DNA of 64,000 nt from Mycobacterium genavense ATCC 51234 (GCF_000526915.1 NZ_JAGZ01000009.1:1-64000); one strand, 5' to 3'; positions 35,767 to 45,623 are shown, counted from the first letter of the stretch. Numbers and translations are program-made. Notes: generated from the letters alone by a model not told the origin.

Positions 35767-37297
35767 TGCGGGCGGCGTCCGGGGCGCTGAGCGTCTGCGC
35801 CGCGGCGATGGCGTTGAGCACCGCGCGCGCCTTGTTGCTGGCCTCGGTGTACTCGTACGAGCCGTTGGATTCGGCGACGACGCCACCGCCGGCCTGGACG
35901 TAGGCGGTACCGTCGCGCATCAGCGCGGTACGGATCGCGATCGCGAAGTCGGCGTTACCGGCGAAGTCGAGGTATCCGAGCACACCCCCGTAGACGCCGC
36001 GGCGCGTCTTCTCCACCTCTTCGATCAGCTCCATGGCGCGCACCTTCGGCGCTCCGGACAGCGTGCCGGCCGGGAAGCAGGCCGTGACCGCGTCCAAGGC
36101 GGTGCGGCCCGCGTCGAGCATGCCGGTCACCGTGGAGACCAGGTGCATCACGTGGCTGTAGCGCTCGATGTGGCTGTAATCCTCGACCCGGACCGTGCCG
36201 GGCGTGCAGACCCGGCCGAGGTCGTTGCGGCCGAGGTCGACCAGCATCAGGTGCTCGGCGCGTTCCTTGTCGTCTTCCAGCAGCTCCTTTTCCAGCAGCT
36301 GGTCTTCTTCCTCGTTGGCTCCGCGCCACCGGGTGCCGGCGATCGGATGCGTGGTCGCGCGGCCGTCGACGACGGTGACGAGCGCCTCCGGGCTGGACCC
36401 GACGATCGAAAAGTCCGTCTCCCCAGCACTATTCGGCACGTGCACCAGATACATGTACGGGCTCGGGTTGGTCACCCGCAGGATCCGGTACACGTCGATC
36501 GGGTCGACGTCGGTGTCCATCTCGAAGCGCTGCGAGGGCACCACCTGGAAGGCTTCGCCGGCCGCGATCTGGTCGACGAGGTAGTCGACGATCTTGCCGT
36601 ATTCCTCGACGGTGCGCTGCGCCCGGTACTGCGGCTCGGGCATGCTGAACGTGGCCACCGTCGACGGCAGCGGTTGACCCAGCGCCTCGGTCATCACGTC
36701 CAGGCGCGCGATGGCGTCGTCGTAGGCCTCGTCGACCCGCTCGTCGGTGCCGTTCCAGTTCACGGCGTTGGCGATCAGCGTGATGGCGCCCTCGTGGTGG
36801 TCGACCGCCGCCACGTCCGTGGCCAGCAACATCTGCATGTCGGGCAACTGCAGGTCGTCGACGGCCATCTCCGGCAGCCGTTCCAGGCGCCGCACCATGT
36901 CGTAGGCGAAGAACCCGACCAGGCCGCCCGACAGCGGCGGCAGCCCCGGCACCGCGGCGGTGGCCAGCAGCTCGAGGGTGGCCTGCAGCGCCTCCAGCGG
37001 GTCGCCGCCGGTGGGGGCGTCCTGCGGCACCGCACCCAGCCACACCGCTTCCCCGTCGCGCACGGTCAACGCCGAGGGCGACCCCGCGCCGATGAACGAC
37101 CAGCGCGACCACGAGCGGCCGTTCTCCGCGGACTCCAGCAGGAACGTGCCGGGTCGATTGGCGGCCAGCTTGCGGTACGCCGACAGCGGCGTCTCGCTGT
37201 CGGCCAAGACCTTCCGGGTCACCGGAACAAAGCGGTGCCCGGCCGCGAGCAGGCGAAACTCCTCCCGTGAGGTCGTGTCGGCGAGGTGAGGGTGCAC
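35759..37297 (-). CDS. trpE: anthranilate synthase component I
   Basis: Makes anthranilate from chorismate. 512 residues. The N-terminal feedback site has LLESAENGRSWSRWSFIG (the ESA/S motif for tryptophan) and the chorismate-binding region includes GTRWRGANEEED, LMLVDLGRNDLGRV, CFPAGTLSGAPKVRAMELI and GYLDFAGNADFAIAIRT. GTG 37297 gives VHPHLADTTSREEF; a TTG codon lies directly before. First gene of the trp operon; about 120 bases separate it from the divergent bcpB. Intact. Confidence 0.96.
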   Translation of the reverse strand: MHPHLADTTSREEFRLLAAGHRFVPVTRKVLADSETPLSAYRKLAANRPGTFLLESAENGRSWSRWSFIGAGSPSALTVRDGEAVWLGAVPQDAPTGGDPLEALQATLELLATAAVPGLPPLSGGLVGFFAYDMVRRLERLPEMAVDDLQLPDMQMLLATDVAAVDHHEGAITLIANAVNWNGTDERVDEAYDDAIARLDVMTEALGQPLPSTVATFSMPEPQYRAQRTVEEYGKIVDYLVDQIAAGEAFQVVPSQRFEMDTDVDPIDVYRILRVTNPSPYMYLVHVPNSAGETDFSIVGSSPEALVTVVDGRATTHPIAGTRWRGANEEEDQLLEKELLEDDKERAEHLMLVDLGRNDLGRVCTPGTVRVEDYSHIERYSHVMHLVSTVTGMLDAGRTALDAVTACFPAGTLSGAPKVRAMELIEEVEKTRRGVYGGVLGYLDFAGNADFAIAIRTALMRDGTAYVQAGGGVVAESNGSYEYTEASNKARAVLNAIAAAQTLSAPDAARNG

Positions 37298-37420
37298 CAA
37301 ACCATCCTCGCAGATCCCCCGGGTCAGCCCGCGAGCGTAGCGCCACGACGGCCCTCGGCCGCGATTTTCACCGCGGCGTTACGCCCGTCGGGCGCGCGGC
37401 CACGGCGTAGCCTGACGCCC

Positions 37421-37885
37421 ATGAAAACTGGTGACACAGTGGCCGACTTCGAACTTCCCGATCAGACCGGAACGCCGCGCAAGCTCAGCGCGCTGCTTGC
37501 CGACGGCCCGGTGGTGCTGTTCTTCTACCCCGCGGCGATGACTCCCGGGTGCACCAAGGAAGCCTGCCACTTCCGGGACCTGGCCACCGAATTCGCGGCG
37601 GTCGGCGCCAACCGTGTCGGCATCAGCACCGATGCCGTGCAGAAGCAGGCGAAATTCGCCGACAAGGAGAACTTCGACTACCCGCTGCTGTCGGACATCG
37701 AGGGCACCGTCGCCACGCTGTTCGGCGTCAAGCGGGGCCTGCTCGGCAAGTTGATGCCGGTCAAACGCACGACGTTCGTGATCGACACCGATCGCAGGGT
37801 GCTCAACGTGATTTCCAGCGAGCTCAGCACGGACACCCACGCCGACCAGGCGCTGCAGACGGTGCGGGCCCGCTCGTCGGCGTAA
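37421..37885 (+). CDS. bcpB: thiol peroxidase of the Bcp/PrxQ type
   Basis: A 154-residue peroxiredoxin, homologue of Rv1608c. The peroxidatic Cys is in FYPAAMTPGCTKEACHF, with a second Cys five residues on as in PrxQ proteins. The thioredoxin-fold continues through TTFVIDTDRRVLNVIS. It reduces peroxides using thioredoxin. ATG 37421 is followed by MKTGDTVADFELPDQTG. Divergent from trpE and convergent with chaA. Intact. Confidence 0.94.
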   Translation: MKTGDTVADFELPDQTGTPRKLSALLADGPVVLFFYPAAMTPGCTKEACHFRDLATEFAAVGANRVGISTDAVQKQAKFADKENFDYPLLSDIEGTVATLFGVKRGLLGKLMPVKRTTFVIDTDRRVLNVISSELSTDTHADQALQTVRARSSA

Positions 37886-37904
37886 TCGATTGTGCTGCTT
37901 GTGA

Positions 37905-38984
37905 TTACGGGATGATCGCGAGAAACACGAACGCGGCCAGCAACACCAGATGGACCTCGCCCTGCAGCCGGGTCGCCCGGCCCGGGATCACGGTGAGCAT
38001 GCTGATCACCACGGTCAGAGCGAACAGCACCAACTGAGTCGGGCCCAGCCCGAGAATCAGCGGTCCCTTGATCCAGATCGACGCCAGCGCGATGCCGGGA
38101 ATGGTCAGCCCGATGCTGGCCATCGCCGAGCCGTAGGCGAGGTTGAGGCTGGTCTGGATGCGGCCTTGACGCGCCGCCCGCACCGCCGCCAGCGTCTCCG
38201 GCAGCAGCACCAGTGCCGCGATCACGACGCCGACGAACGAGTGCGGGAAGCCCGCCGCCGACACCAGTTCCTCGACGGCCGGCGACTCCTGTTCGGCCAG
38301 GCCCACCACCGCGACCAGCGCCGCCACCAGCAGCCCCAGGCTGCGCAGCGCCGCGGCGTTGCTCGGCGGTTCGGCGTGGCTTTCCTCGTCGAAGGGGCTG
38401 TGCTGGCCGCGCTGCGCGACCGGCAGGAAGAAGTCGCGGTGCCGCACCGTCTGGGTGAACACGAACAGCAGGTACAGCAGCAACGAGGCGACGGCGGCGA
38501 ATTCGAGCTGCCCGGGGGAGAATTCCTGACGACCCCGGGTGATGGTGAAGCTGGGCAGCGCCAGGCTCAGGGTCGCCAGCGTGGTGAGCGTCGCCAGCGC
38601 CGCACCGCTGCCGTGCGGGTTGAACAACGTCACGCCGTACCGATGCGAACCCAGCAGCAGCGACAGCCCGGCAATGCCGTTGGTGGTGATCATCAGGGCC
38701 GCGAACGCGGTATCTCGGGCCAGTGTCTCCGCCTCGTTACCGCCCGAGGCCATCAGCGCGATGATCAGGGCCAGCTCGATGACGGTCACCGCGGTGGCGA
38801 GCACCAGCGACCCGAACGGCTCGCCGACCCGGTGCGCGACCACCTCGGCGTGGTGCACCGCGGCCAACACGGCGCCGATCAGCAGCACCGCGAGCCAGGC
38901 TCCCGGCTGCGTGCCCCAGGTGAGTGCCAGCGTGACGAGGGCGACCAGCGGCACCACCACGTTCCACGAGATCCGTTCGCGCAT
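37905..38984 (-). CDS. chaA: calcium/proton antiporter ChaA
   Basis: Cation/H+ exchanger of 359 residues, about eleven hydrophobic segments, homologue of Rv1607. Family motifs in both repeats are visible: HHAEVVAHRVGEPFGSLVLA (quoted partly as AEVVAHRVGEPFGS) and GSAMASIGLTIPGIA. A charged loop separates the halves. It lies downstream of the his operon on the same strand, about 57 bases beyond hisI. Intact. Confidence 0.93.
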   Translation of the reverse strand: MRERISWNVVVPLVALVTLALTWGTQPGAWLAVLLIGAVLAAVHHAEVVAHRVGEPFGSLVLATAVTVIELALIIALMASGGNEAETLARDTAFAALMITTNGIAGLSLLLGSHRYGVTLFNPHGSGAALATLTTLATLSLALPSFTITRGRQEFSPGQLEFAAVASLLLYLLFVFTQTVRHRDFFLPVAQRGQHSPFDEESHAEPPSNAAALRSLGLLVAALVAVVGLAEQESPAVEELVSAAGFPHSFVGVVIAALVLLPETLAAVRAARQGRIQTSLNLAYGSAMASIGLTIPGIALASIWIKGPLILGLGPTQLVLFALTVVISMLTVIPGRATRLQGEVHLVLLAAFVFLAIIP

Positions 38985-39041
38985 CGTCGCCCATTCTCAC
39001 CGAAATCGTCGGCCGGTGCCCGCTGGTGTCGGGCGCCGCGC

Positions 39042-39389
39042 TTAATCCTCGGGTGCCAGCAGCGTATCGGCGTCGAAGCAGCTGTGGTCTCCGGTGTGGC
39101 ACGCGGCGCCGACCTGGTCGACGCTCAACAGCACCGCATCGCCGTCGCAGTCCAGGCGCACCGAGTGCACGTGCTGGGTGTGGCCCGACGTCGCACCCTT
39201 GATCCACTGCTGGCCGCGGGATCGCGAAAAGTAAGTTGCCTCACGGGTTTCCAGGGTGCGGGCCAACGCCGCATCGTCCATCCAGGCCACCATCAGCACG
39301 TCGCCACTGCCCCGCTCCTGCACCACGGCGGTGAATAGTCCGTCGGCATTGCGCTTGAGGCGCGCGGCGATATCGGGGTCCAGCGTCAT
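39042..39389 (-). CDS. hisI: phosphoribosyl-AMP cyclohydrolase
   Basis: Opens the adenine ring of PR-AMP in histidine synthesis. 115 residues; metal-binding DCDGD and the zinc cysteines in GAACHTGDHSCF; WMDDAALARTLETREATYFS is characteristic. ATG overlaps the hisF stop (ATGA). Last gene of the his operon. Confidence 0.97.
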   Translation of the reverse strand: MTLDPDIAARLKRNADGLFTAVVQERGSGDVLMVAWMDDAALARTLETREATYFSRSRGQQWIKGATSGHTQHVHSVRLDCDGDAVLLSVDQVGAACHTGDHSCFDADTLLAPED

Positions 39390-40171
39390 CGCACCGTGAT
39401 CCCGTCCGCGGCCATCGCGGCCTTCACCTGTCCGATCGTCAGCTCGCGGAAGTGAAAGACGCTGGCCGCCAACACCGCATCGGCCCCCGCCTCGACCGCC
39501 GGAGCGAAATGGTCCACCGCGCCGGCCCCGCCGCTGGCGATGACCGGAACCGTGACCGCGGCGCGCACCGCGTGCAGCATCGCCAGATCGAAACCGGCCT
39601 TGGTGCCGTCGGCGTCCATCGAGTTGAGCAGAATCTCCCCCACTCCGAGTTCGGCGCCGCGGACCGCCCACTCGACGGCGTCGATGCCGGTGCCGCGCCG
39701 GCCGCCGTGCGTGGTGACCTCCCAGCCCGACGGCGTCGGCGCCGAACCGGGCGGCACCGTGCGGGCGTCGACGGACAGCACGATGCATTGCGAGCCGAAT
39801 TGCCTTGACATCTCCGCCAATAGATCGGGGCGGGCGATCGCGGCGGTGTTCACCGAAACCTTGTCGGCCCCGGCCCGCAGCAACACGTCCACGTCGGCCA
39901 CGGTGCGCACACCACCGCCGACCGTCAGCGGGATGAACACCTGCTCGGCGGTGTGGCGCACCACGTCCAGCATCGTCGCGCGGTTCGACGACGACGCGGT
40001 CACGTCGAGAAAGGTCAGCTCGTCGGCGCCTTCGGCATCGTAGGCGGCGGCGAGTTCGACGGGGTCACCCGCGTCGCGCAGGTTCTCGAAGTTGACCCCC
40101 TTGACGACCCGCCCGTGGTCGACGTCCAGGCACGGAATCACCCGTACGGCAAGGTCGGTACCCGTATGCAT
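39386..40171 (-). CDS. hisF: imidazole glycerol phosphate synthase cyclase subunit
   Basis: Works with HisH to form IGP and AICAR. 261 residues, TIM barrel with catalytic Asp residues in VIPCLDVDHGRVVKG and IVLSVDART. ATG 40171 follows the impA stop by one base. Its stop overlaps hisI. Intact. Confidence 0.97.
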   Translation of the reverse strand: MHTGTDLAVRVIPCLDVDHGRVVKGVNFENLRDAGDPVELAAAYDAEGADELTFLDVTASSSNRATMLDVVRHTAEQVFIPLTVGGGVRTVADVDVLLRAGADKVSVNTAAIARPDLLAEMSRQFGSQCIVLSVDARTVPPGSAPTPSGWEVTTHGGRRGTGIDAVEWAVRGAELGVGEILLNSMDADGTKAGFDLAMLHAVRAAVTVPVIASGGAGAVDHFAPAVEAGADAVLAASVFHFRELTIGQVKAAMAADGITVR

Positions 40172-40172
40172 C

Positions 40173-40973
40173 TCAGTAATCCTCCGGCCGGCCGGCACTG
40201 CGCAGAATCTCGAGGATCTCCTCGTACGCGCCGGGGGCCGCGGCCAGCACCGACCGCGACTCGGGGGTCCACAATCGACCGGCCAGATCCGAGACGGTGC
40301 CGCCAGCGGCCCGGACCTGCGCGATCCCCGTCGCGTGATCCCACACCTGACCACCGAAATAGACTGCGCCGGCCAAGATTCCGTCGGCTACATAGACCAG
40401 GTCGATGCCGGTCGAGCCGTGCATGCGCAGCCGCGAGGACACCCGGCTCAGTCTCTCCAGCACCGCAAGCCGGTACCGTCCGGGGAATCGGCCCCGGGAA
40501 TCGACGTTGAAGGTGCCGACGCCGATCAGTCCCTCGGCCAGCGGCGTATAAGTCAACGGAAGCTGTGCCACAGCGTTTTTCACCAGTAACCCGCCGGCAA
40601 CGGCCGTGTAGCGGTCGTCGGTGAACGGTATCCAGGTCAGGCCGGCCACCGGCTCACCGTCGTGCAGCAGGCCCAGCAGTATCGCGGCCATCGGTGATCC
40701 GGCGGCGTAGTTGAAGGTGCCGTCGATCGGGTCCAACACCCACACCCACGACGAATCGACCGGTGTGCCACCGAATTCCTCACTGTGCACCCTGATTCCG
40801 GTGGCGGCCTGCAGCGCGGCCACGACCTGCCGCTCGATCGCGAGGTCGACCTGGGTGGCGAAGTCGTTGCCCTTCTTGCGAACCGCCGAGTCGGCGCGGT
40901 GCCCGGCCACGAATGGCTCCACCGCGGCGTCGAGAATGGTCGACGCCTCGGCGAGCAGCCCGTGCAGGTCCAT
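40173..40973 (-). CDS. impA: inositol monophosphatase family protein
   Basis: A 266-residue metal-dependent phosphatase, homologue of Rv1604/ImpA. Motifs are RVHSEEFGG, WVLDPIDGTFNYAAG and the C-terminal GQVWDHATGIAQVRAAGG. Substrate may be inositol phosphate or, given its place between hisA and hisF, histidinol phosphate; M. tuberculosis has a separate HisN elsewhere, so inositol phosphate is the conservative call. Closely spaced with both neighbours. Confidence 0.93.
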   Translation of the reverse strand: MDLHGLLAEASTILDAAVEPFVAGHRADSAVRKKGNDFATQVDLAIERQVVAALQAATGIRVHSEEFGGTPVDSSWVWVLDPIDGTFNYAAGSPMAAILLGLLHDGEPVAGLTWIPFTDDRYTAVAGGLLVKNAVAQLPLTYTPLAEGLIGVGTFNVDSRGRFPGRYRLAVLERLSRVSSRLRMHGSTGIDLVYVADGILAGAVYFGGQVWDHATGIAQVRAAGGTVSDLAGRLWTPESRSVLAAAPGAYEEILEILRSAGRPEDY

Positions 40974-40977
40974 CGGT

Positions 40978-41709
40978 CTACTGCCGTACCGCGTCGAGTG
41001 CCTGCGGCAGGGTGAACCGCCCGGCGTAGAGCGCCTTGCCCACGATGGCGCCCTCGACGCCGCGGTCGGTGAGCGTGGCGATGGCGCGTAAGTCATCCAG
41101 GCTCGACACGCCGCCGGACGCGATGACCGTAGCGTCGGTGCGCTCGGCGACGCGGGCCAGCAGGTCCAGATTCGGACCGCCCAGCGTGCCGTCCTTGGTG
41201 ACATCGGTGACGACGAAGCGCGAACATCCTTCGCCCTCAAGACGTTCCAGCACATTCCACAGGTCGCCGCCGTCGGTTTCCCAACCACGCCCGCGCAGCC
41301 GGTGCTCGCCGTCGACCATCTGCACGTCTAGCCCGACGGCGACCTTGTCGCCGTGCTCGCTGATCGCCCGCGCGCACCACTGTGGATTCTCCAGCGCCGC
41401 GGTGCCCAGGTTGACCCGGGCGCAACCGGTCGCCAGCGCCGCCGCCAGCAAATCGTCGTCGCGGATGCCGCCGGACAGTTCCACCTTGACGTCGAGCTTG
41501 TCCACCACCTCGGCGAGCAGCTCGCGGTTGGAACCGCGGCCGAACGCGGCGTCGAGATCCACCAGATGGATCCACTCGGCACCGTCGCGCTGCCAGTTCA
41601 GCGCCGCGTCCAGCGCCGAGCCGTACTCGGTTTCGCTGCCGGCCTTGCCCTGCACCAGGCGCACGGCGCGACCCTCCACGACGTCGACGGCCGGTAACAG
41701 AATCAGCAC
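40978..41709 (-). CDS. hisA: bifunctional ProFAR/PRA isomerase (HisA/PriA)
   Basis: Isomerises ProFAR in histidine synthesis and, in mycobacteria, also phosphoribosylanthranilate in tryptophan synthesis (PriA). 243 residues; catalytic Asp residues in LLPAVDVVEGRAVRLVQG and FVVTDVTKDGT; phosphate loops ELSGGIRDD and VIASGGVSS. GTG 41709 has ribosome-binding site AAAGGAGAGACA. No trpF is seen in the trp operon, which fits the dual role. Confidence 0.96.
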   Translation of the reverse strand: MLILLPAVDVVEGRAVRLVQGKAGSETEYGSALDAALNWQRDGAEWIHLVDLDAAFGRGSNRELLAEVVDKLDVKVELSGGIRDDDLLAAALATGCARVNLGTAALENPQWCARAISEHGDKVAVGLDVQMVDGEHRLRGRGWETDGGDLWNVLERLEGEGCSRFVVTDVTKDGTLGGPNLDLLARVAERTDATVIASGGVSSLDDLRAIATLTDRGVEGAIVGKALYAGRFTLPQALDAVRQ

Positions 41710-41773
41710 TGTCTCTCCTTTGCGCCAAGAATGCGATTGGCTACGCCGCTTCTCGACGTGTGCGTGGTCGGCT

Positions 41774-42394
41774 TCACAGTCCCGCAACCCAATTGCTCAA
41801 TACGGCTGCGCCGGCATCCCCACTCTTCTCCGGGTGGAATTGCGTGGCGGCCAACGGGCCGTCCTCGACCGCCGCCAAAAACGGCACCTGGTGGGTGGCC
41901 CAGGTCAGTACCGCCTCCGACGAGCCCTCCCACCACTGCGCGGCGTAGGAATGCACGAAGTAGAACCGGGCCGAGGCGTCCAGCCCCCGGAAAAGTGCAC
42001 TGCCCGAACCGGATCGCACGACATTCCAGCCCATGTGCGGGATGACCGGGGCGTCCAGCCGGGTCACCGCCCCCGGCCATTGCTCGCAGCCGGTGGTCTC
42101 GACGCCGAACTCCACGCCGCGCGCGAACAGGATCTGCATGCCCACGCAGACCCCCAGTACCGGGCGTCCGACGGCGACCCGGTCGGCGATGATGCGCTCC
42201 CCCGCGATCTTGCGCAGCCGCGTCATGCACGCTTCGAAGGCACCGACGCCGGGCACCACCAGCCCGTCGGCGGCCGCGGTCGCCCCCGCGTCGGCGGTGA
42301 CTTCCACCGTCGCACCGACCCGCTGCAGCGCCCGCTGCGCGGACCGAAGATTGCCCGAGCCGTAGTCCAGCACAACGACGGATTTGCTTGTCAA
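41774..42394 (-). CDS. hisH: imidazole glycerol phosphate synthase glutaminase subunit
   Basis: Supplies ammonia to HisF. 206 residues; class I glutamine amidotransferase with nucleophile in VLGVCVGMQILF and the His-x-Glu in ATQFHPEKSGDAG; HMGWNVV is the oxyanion-strand marker. Start TTG 42394 matches the mycobacterial TAKSVVVLDYGSGN N-terminus and overlaps hisB's stop. A 64-base gap to hisA holds its ribosome-binding site. Confidence 0.96.
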   Translation of the reverse strand: MTSKSVVVLDYGSGNLRSAQRALQRVGATVEVTADAGATAAADGLVVPGVGAFEACMTRLRKIAGERIIADRVAVGRPVLGVCVGMQILFARGVEFGVETTGCEQWPGAVTRLDAPVIPHMGWNVVRSGSGSALFRGLDASARFYFVHSYAAQWWEGSSEAVLTWATHQVPFLAAVEDGPLAATQFHPEKSGDAGAAVLSNWVAGL

Positions 42395-43005
42395 AAAACA
42401 CCTTTGGTGGACGGCACACCCGACACGCGAGGATCGGGCTCGACGGCTTGGCGCAGCGCGCGCGCCACGGCCTTGTACTGCGCCTCGGTGATGTGGTGCG
42501 GGTCGCGTCCGTAGAGCACCCGCACGTGCAGGGCGATGCGGGCATTGGCGGCCAGCGATTCGAACACGTGCCGATTGATCACAGTGTGGTAGGGCACCGA
42601 GTTCCCGGCGATCGTGGTGTGCTGCAGGTGATCCGGCTCGCCGCTGTGCACACAGTACGGCCGGCCGGACACGTCCACGGCGGCGTGGGCCAGCGTTTCG
42701 TCCATCGGAATGAAGGCGTCGCCGAACCGGCGGATGCCCTTCTTGTCGCCGAGAGCCTGCCCGAGTGCCTGTCCCAGCGCGATCGCGGTGTCCTCGATGG
42801 TGTGATGCCCCTCGATTTCGACATCACCGGTGGTGCGCACGCTCAGGTCGAAGCTGGCGTGGCTGCCCAGCGCGGTCAGCATGTGGTCGTAGAACGGCAC
42901 CCCGGTGTCGACGTGGACCTGCCCGGTGCCGTCGAGGTCAAGCTCGATGACAATGTCGGATTCCTTGGTGCGGCGCTCGATTCGCGCGCGGCGAGTGGTG
43001 GTCAC
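42391..43005 (-). CDS. hisB: imidazoleglycerol-phosphate dehydratase
   Basis: Dehydrates IGP to imidazole acetol phosphate. 204 residues; Mn-binding motifs YDHMLTALGSHASFDL, EGHHTIEDTAIALG and CVHSGEPDHLQHT (HHxxE and HxxxE patterns). Unlike the enterobacterial enzyme it has no phosphatase domain. Start overlaps the hisC stop (ATGA... within 4 bases). Confidence 0.96.
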   Translation of the reverse strand: MTTTRRARIERRTKESDIVIELDLDGTGQVHVDTGVPFYDHMLTALGSHASFDLSVRTTGDVEIEGHHTIEDTAIALGQALGQALGDKKGIRRFGDAFIPMDETLAHAAVDVSGRPYCVHSGEPDHLQHTTIAGNSVPYHTVINRHVFESLAANARIALHVRVLYGRDPHHITEAQYKAVARALRQAVEPDPRVSGVPSTKGVF

Positions 43006-44201
43006 GGGGCTCCTATCACACGGTCGCGACCCGCTTCGCGCGGCCGCGCCGCGCTCGCGATCGCTGCTACGGGGCCGGCATCGGCCGGGGCCAACTCGGT
43101 GGCGGCGACTCGGGCGCTCGCCTCGAGGAATGCGTCGTTCTCGTCGGCCAGCCCGATGGTGGTGCGCAGATAGCCCGGGATGCCCACGTCGCGGATCAGG
43201 ACGCCGTCGTCCAGGTAACGCTGCCAGGCCGCGGGTGCGTCGGCGAATACGCCGAACAGCACGAAGTTGGCGTCGCTGGGGATGACCCGAAACCCCAAGC
43301 GGCTCAAGGCCGTCACGACGCGTTCGCGTTCGGCGATCAGGGTGGCGACGCTGCCCAGCGTGTCGTCGGCGTGGCGCAACGCGGCGCGGGCGGCGGCCTG
43401 GGTGAGCGCCGACAGGTGATAGGGCAACCGCACCAGCAGCATCGCGTCGATCAGCGCCGGCGTGGCGACCAGATACCCGAGCCGCCCGCCGGCGAACGCG
43501 AACGCCTTGCTCATGGTGCGGCTGACCACCAGCCGAGTCGGGTACTCCTCGATCAGCGCCACCGCGCTGGGCTGCGACGAGAACTCGCCGTACGCCTCGT
43601 CCACGATCAGGATGCCCGGGGTCACGTCGAGCAGCCGGCGCAGATCCGGCAGCGTAATGCTTTGCCCCGTCGGGTTATTCGGGCTGGTGACGAACACCAC
43701 GTCGGGCTTGCGCTCGCTGACCGCGACGACCGCCACGTCGACGTCGAGGCTGAAGTCGTCGGCACGCGGGGCCGTCAGCCATTCGGTGCGAGTGCCGTCG
43801 CAGATCAGCGGATGCATCGAGTAGGACGGGACGAACCCGATCGCGCTGCGTCCCGGCCCGCTGAACGCCTGCAGCAGCTGCTGCAGAATCTCATTGGAAC
43901 CGTTTGCGGCCCAGAGGTTTTCGACGCCAAGCAGGGTGCCGGTCTGCGCGGTCAGATAGCCGGCCAGGTCGGTGCGCAACGCCACCGCGTCGCGGTCGGG
44001 GTAGCGGTGCAGGTCCGCGGCGGCCTCTTGTACGGAGCGGACGACGTCGTCGACCAGCGCCCGACTGGGCGGGTGCGGGTTCTCGTTGGTGTTCAGCCGC
44101 ACCGGGACCGCCAATTGCGGTGCGCCGTAAGGTGATTTACCGCGTAGGTCGGCACGCAGCGGCAGGTCGTCGAGGGTGACCTGCCGTTCGGATGCGGTCA
44201 T
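43002..44201 (-). CDS. hisC: histidinol-phosphate aminotransferase
   Basis: PLP aminotransferase, 399 residues. NTNENPHPPS, AANGSNEILQQLL, SPNNPTGQS, VDEAYGEF and the PLP lysine in RTMSKAFAFAGGRLGY are visible. C-terminus is slightly longer than in M. tuberculosis HisC1. Overlaps hisB and hisD by four bases each. Confidence 0.96.
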   Translation of the reverse strand: MTASERQVTLDDLPLRADLRGKSPYGAPQLAVPVRLNTNENPHPPSRALVDDVVRSVQEAAADLHRYPDRDAVALRTDLAGYLTAQTGTLLGVENLWAANGSNEILQQLLQAFSGPGRSAIGFVPSYSMHPLICDGTRTEWLTAPRADDFSLDVDVAVVAVSERKPDVVFVTSPNNPTGQSITLPDLRRLLDVTPGILIVDEAYGEFSSQPSAVALIEEYPTRLVVSRTMSKAFAFAGGRLGYLVATPALIDAMLLVRLPYHLSALTQAAARAALRHADDTLGSVATLIAERERVVTALSRLGFRVIPSDANFVLFGVFADAPAAWQRYLDDGVLIRDVGIPGYLRTTIGLADENDAFLEASARVAATELAPADAGPVAAIASAARPREAGRDRVIGAP

Positions 44202-45544
44202 CGTTCGAACCTACGCTGTACCGCCTCGCCATGGGCGGGCAGGTCTTCGGCCTTCGCCAGCGTAACCACGTGACCGGAGACGTCTTTGAGGGCCGCCTCG
44301 GTGTAGTCCACGACGTGGATGCCGCGCAGGAACGTCTGGACCGACAGGCCGCTGGAATGCCGGGCGCTGCCCGCGGTCGGCAACACGTGGTTGGACCCGG
44401 CGCAGTAGTCGCCGAGGCTGACCGGCGCATACGGGCCGACGAAAACGGCTCCGGCCGAACGTATTCGGCTGGCGACCTGCGGCGCGTCGGCGGTCTGGAT
44501 CTCGAGGTGCTCGGCGGCGTAGGCGTCGACGACCTTGACACCGGCGTCCAGGTCGTCGACCAGGATGATCGCCGATTGCGGGCCGCTCAACGCGGTCGTC
44601 ACGCGTTCGCGGTGCACCGTGGTCTGCAGCTGCGCCGCGACTTCGGTGGCCGTGGCCGTGGCCAGCTCCTCGCTCGCGGTCACCAGCACGCTGGCGGCCA
44701 TCTCGTCATGTTCGGCCTGGCTGATCAGATCCGCGGCCACATGAGCCGGGTCGGCGGTGTGGTCGGCGAGGATGGCGATCTCGGTCGGCCCGGCTTCGGC
44801 GTCGATGCCCACCAGCGAGCGGCACAGCCGCTTGGCGGCCGTGACGTAGACGTTGCCGGGCCCGGTGATCAGGTCGACCGGCGCCAGTTGCGTGCCGTCG
44901 GTGTCGACGCCGCCGTAGGCCAGCAGCGCCACCGCCTGCGCACCGCCGACGGCCCACACCTCGTCGACCCCGAGCAGCCGGGCCGCGGCCAGGATCGTCG
45001 GGTGCGGCAGGCCGTCGAATCGCGCCTGCGACGGGCTCGTGACCACCAGCGACTCGACCCCGGCCGCCTGCGCTGGCACCACGTTCATCACCACGCTGGA
45101 CGGATACACCGCGTTGCCGCCGGGCACGTAGAGACCGACGCGCGCCACGGGGACCCACCGCTCGGTGACCGTCGCGCCGGGACCGAGCACGGTGGTGGTG
45201 TCGGTGCGTCGCTGGTCGGCGTGGACGGCGCGGGTCCGCTCGATCATCACCCGCAGCGCGTCGCGGACGTCGGCATCCAATCCGTCCAGCGCGGCCTGCA
45301 ACGCGGCCTCTTGTACCCGGACGGCGGCGGGGCGTACGCCGTCGAACGAGGCACCGTAGTCCAGCGCCGCCTCGGCCCCGCGCTCGGCGACGGCCGCCAC
45401 GATCGGGCGCACCTGCGACAACACCGTCTCCACATCGGCGCCGCCGCGCGGTAGCGCCGCCCGCAACCGGGCGGTCGTCAGCTCCGCCCCCCGCAGGTCG
45501 ATGCGGGCCAGCACGGATGGGGGTGTGGCAGTCACAGCGTCCAT
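44198..45544 (-). CDS. hisD: histidinol dehydrogenase
   Basis: Oxidises histidinol to histidine, zinc- and NAD-dependent. 448 residues; VGLYVPGGNAVYPSSVVMN, GPGNVYVTAAKR, AGPTEIAILAD, SQAEHDEMA (zinc Gln and His) and AEHLEIQT. ATG 45544 (MDAVTATPPSVLARIDLRG) is taken; upstream codons to 45562 lack support. First gene of the his operon, divergent from the F420-type oxidoreductase. Confidence 0.96.
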   Translation of the reverse strand: MDAVTATPPSVLARIDLRGAELTTARLRAALPRGGADVETVLSQVRPIVAAVAERGAEAALDYGASFDGVRPAAVRVQEAALQAALDGLDADVRDALRVMIERTRAVHADQRRTDTTTVLGPGATVTERWVPVARVGLYVPGGNAVYPSSVVMNVVPAQAAGVESLVVTSPSQARFDGLPHPTILAAARLLGVDEVWAVGGAQAVALLAYGGVDTDGTQLAPVDLITGPGNVYVTAAKRLCRSLVGIDAEAGPTEIAILADHTADPAHVAADLISQAEHDEMAASVLVTASEELATATATEVAAQLQTTVHRERVTTALSGPQSAIILVDDLDAGVKVVDAYAAEHLEIQTADAPQVASRIRSAGAVFVGPYAPVSLGDYCAGSNHVLPTAGSARHSSGLSVQTFLRGIHVVDYTEAALKDVSGHVVTLAKAEDLPAHGEAVQRRFER

Positions 45545-45623
45545 TGTCCCAGAGGAACTCAAATCAATATCCGACCGGTACAGTGCCGGTATTCAGGCAA
45601 CAGACGTTCCGCAAGGGAGCCGC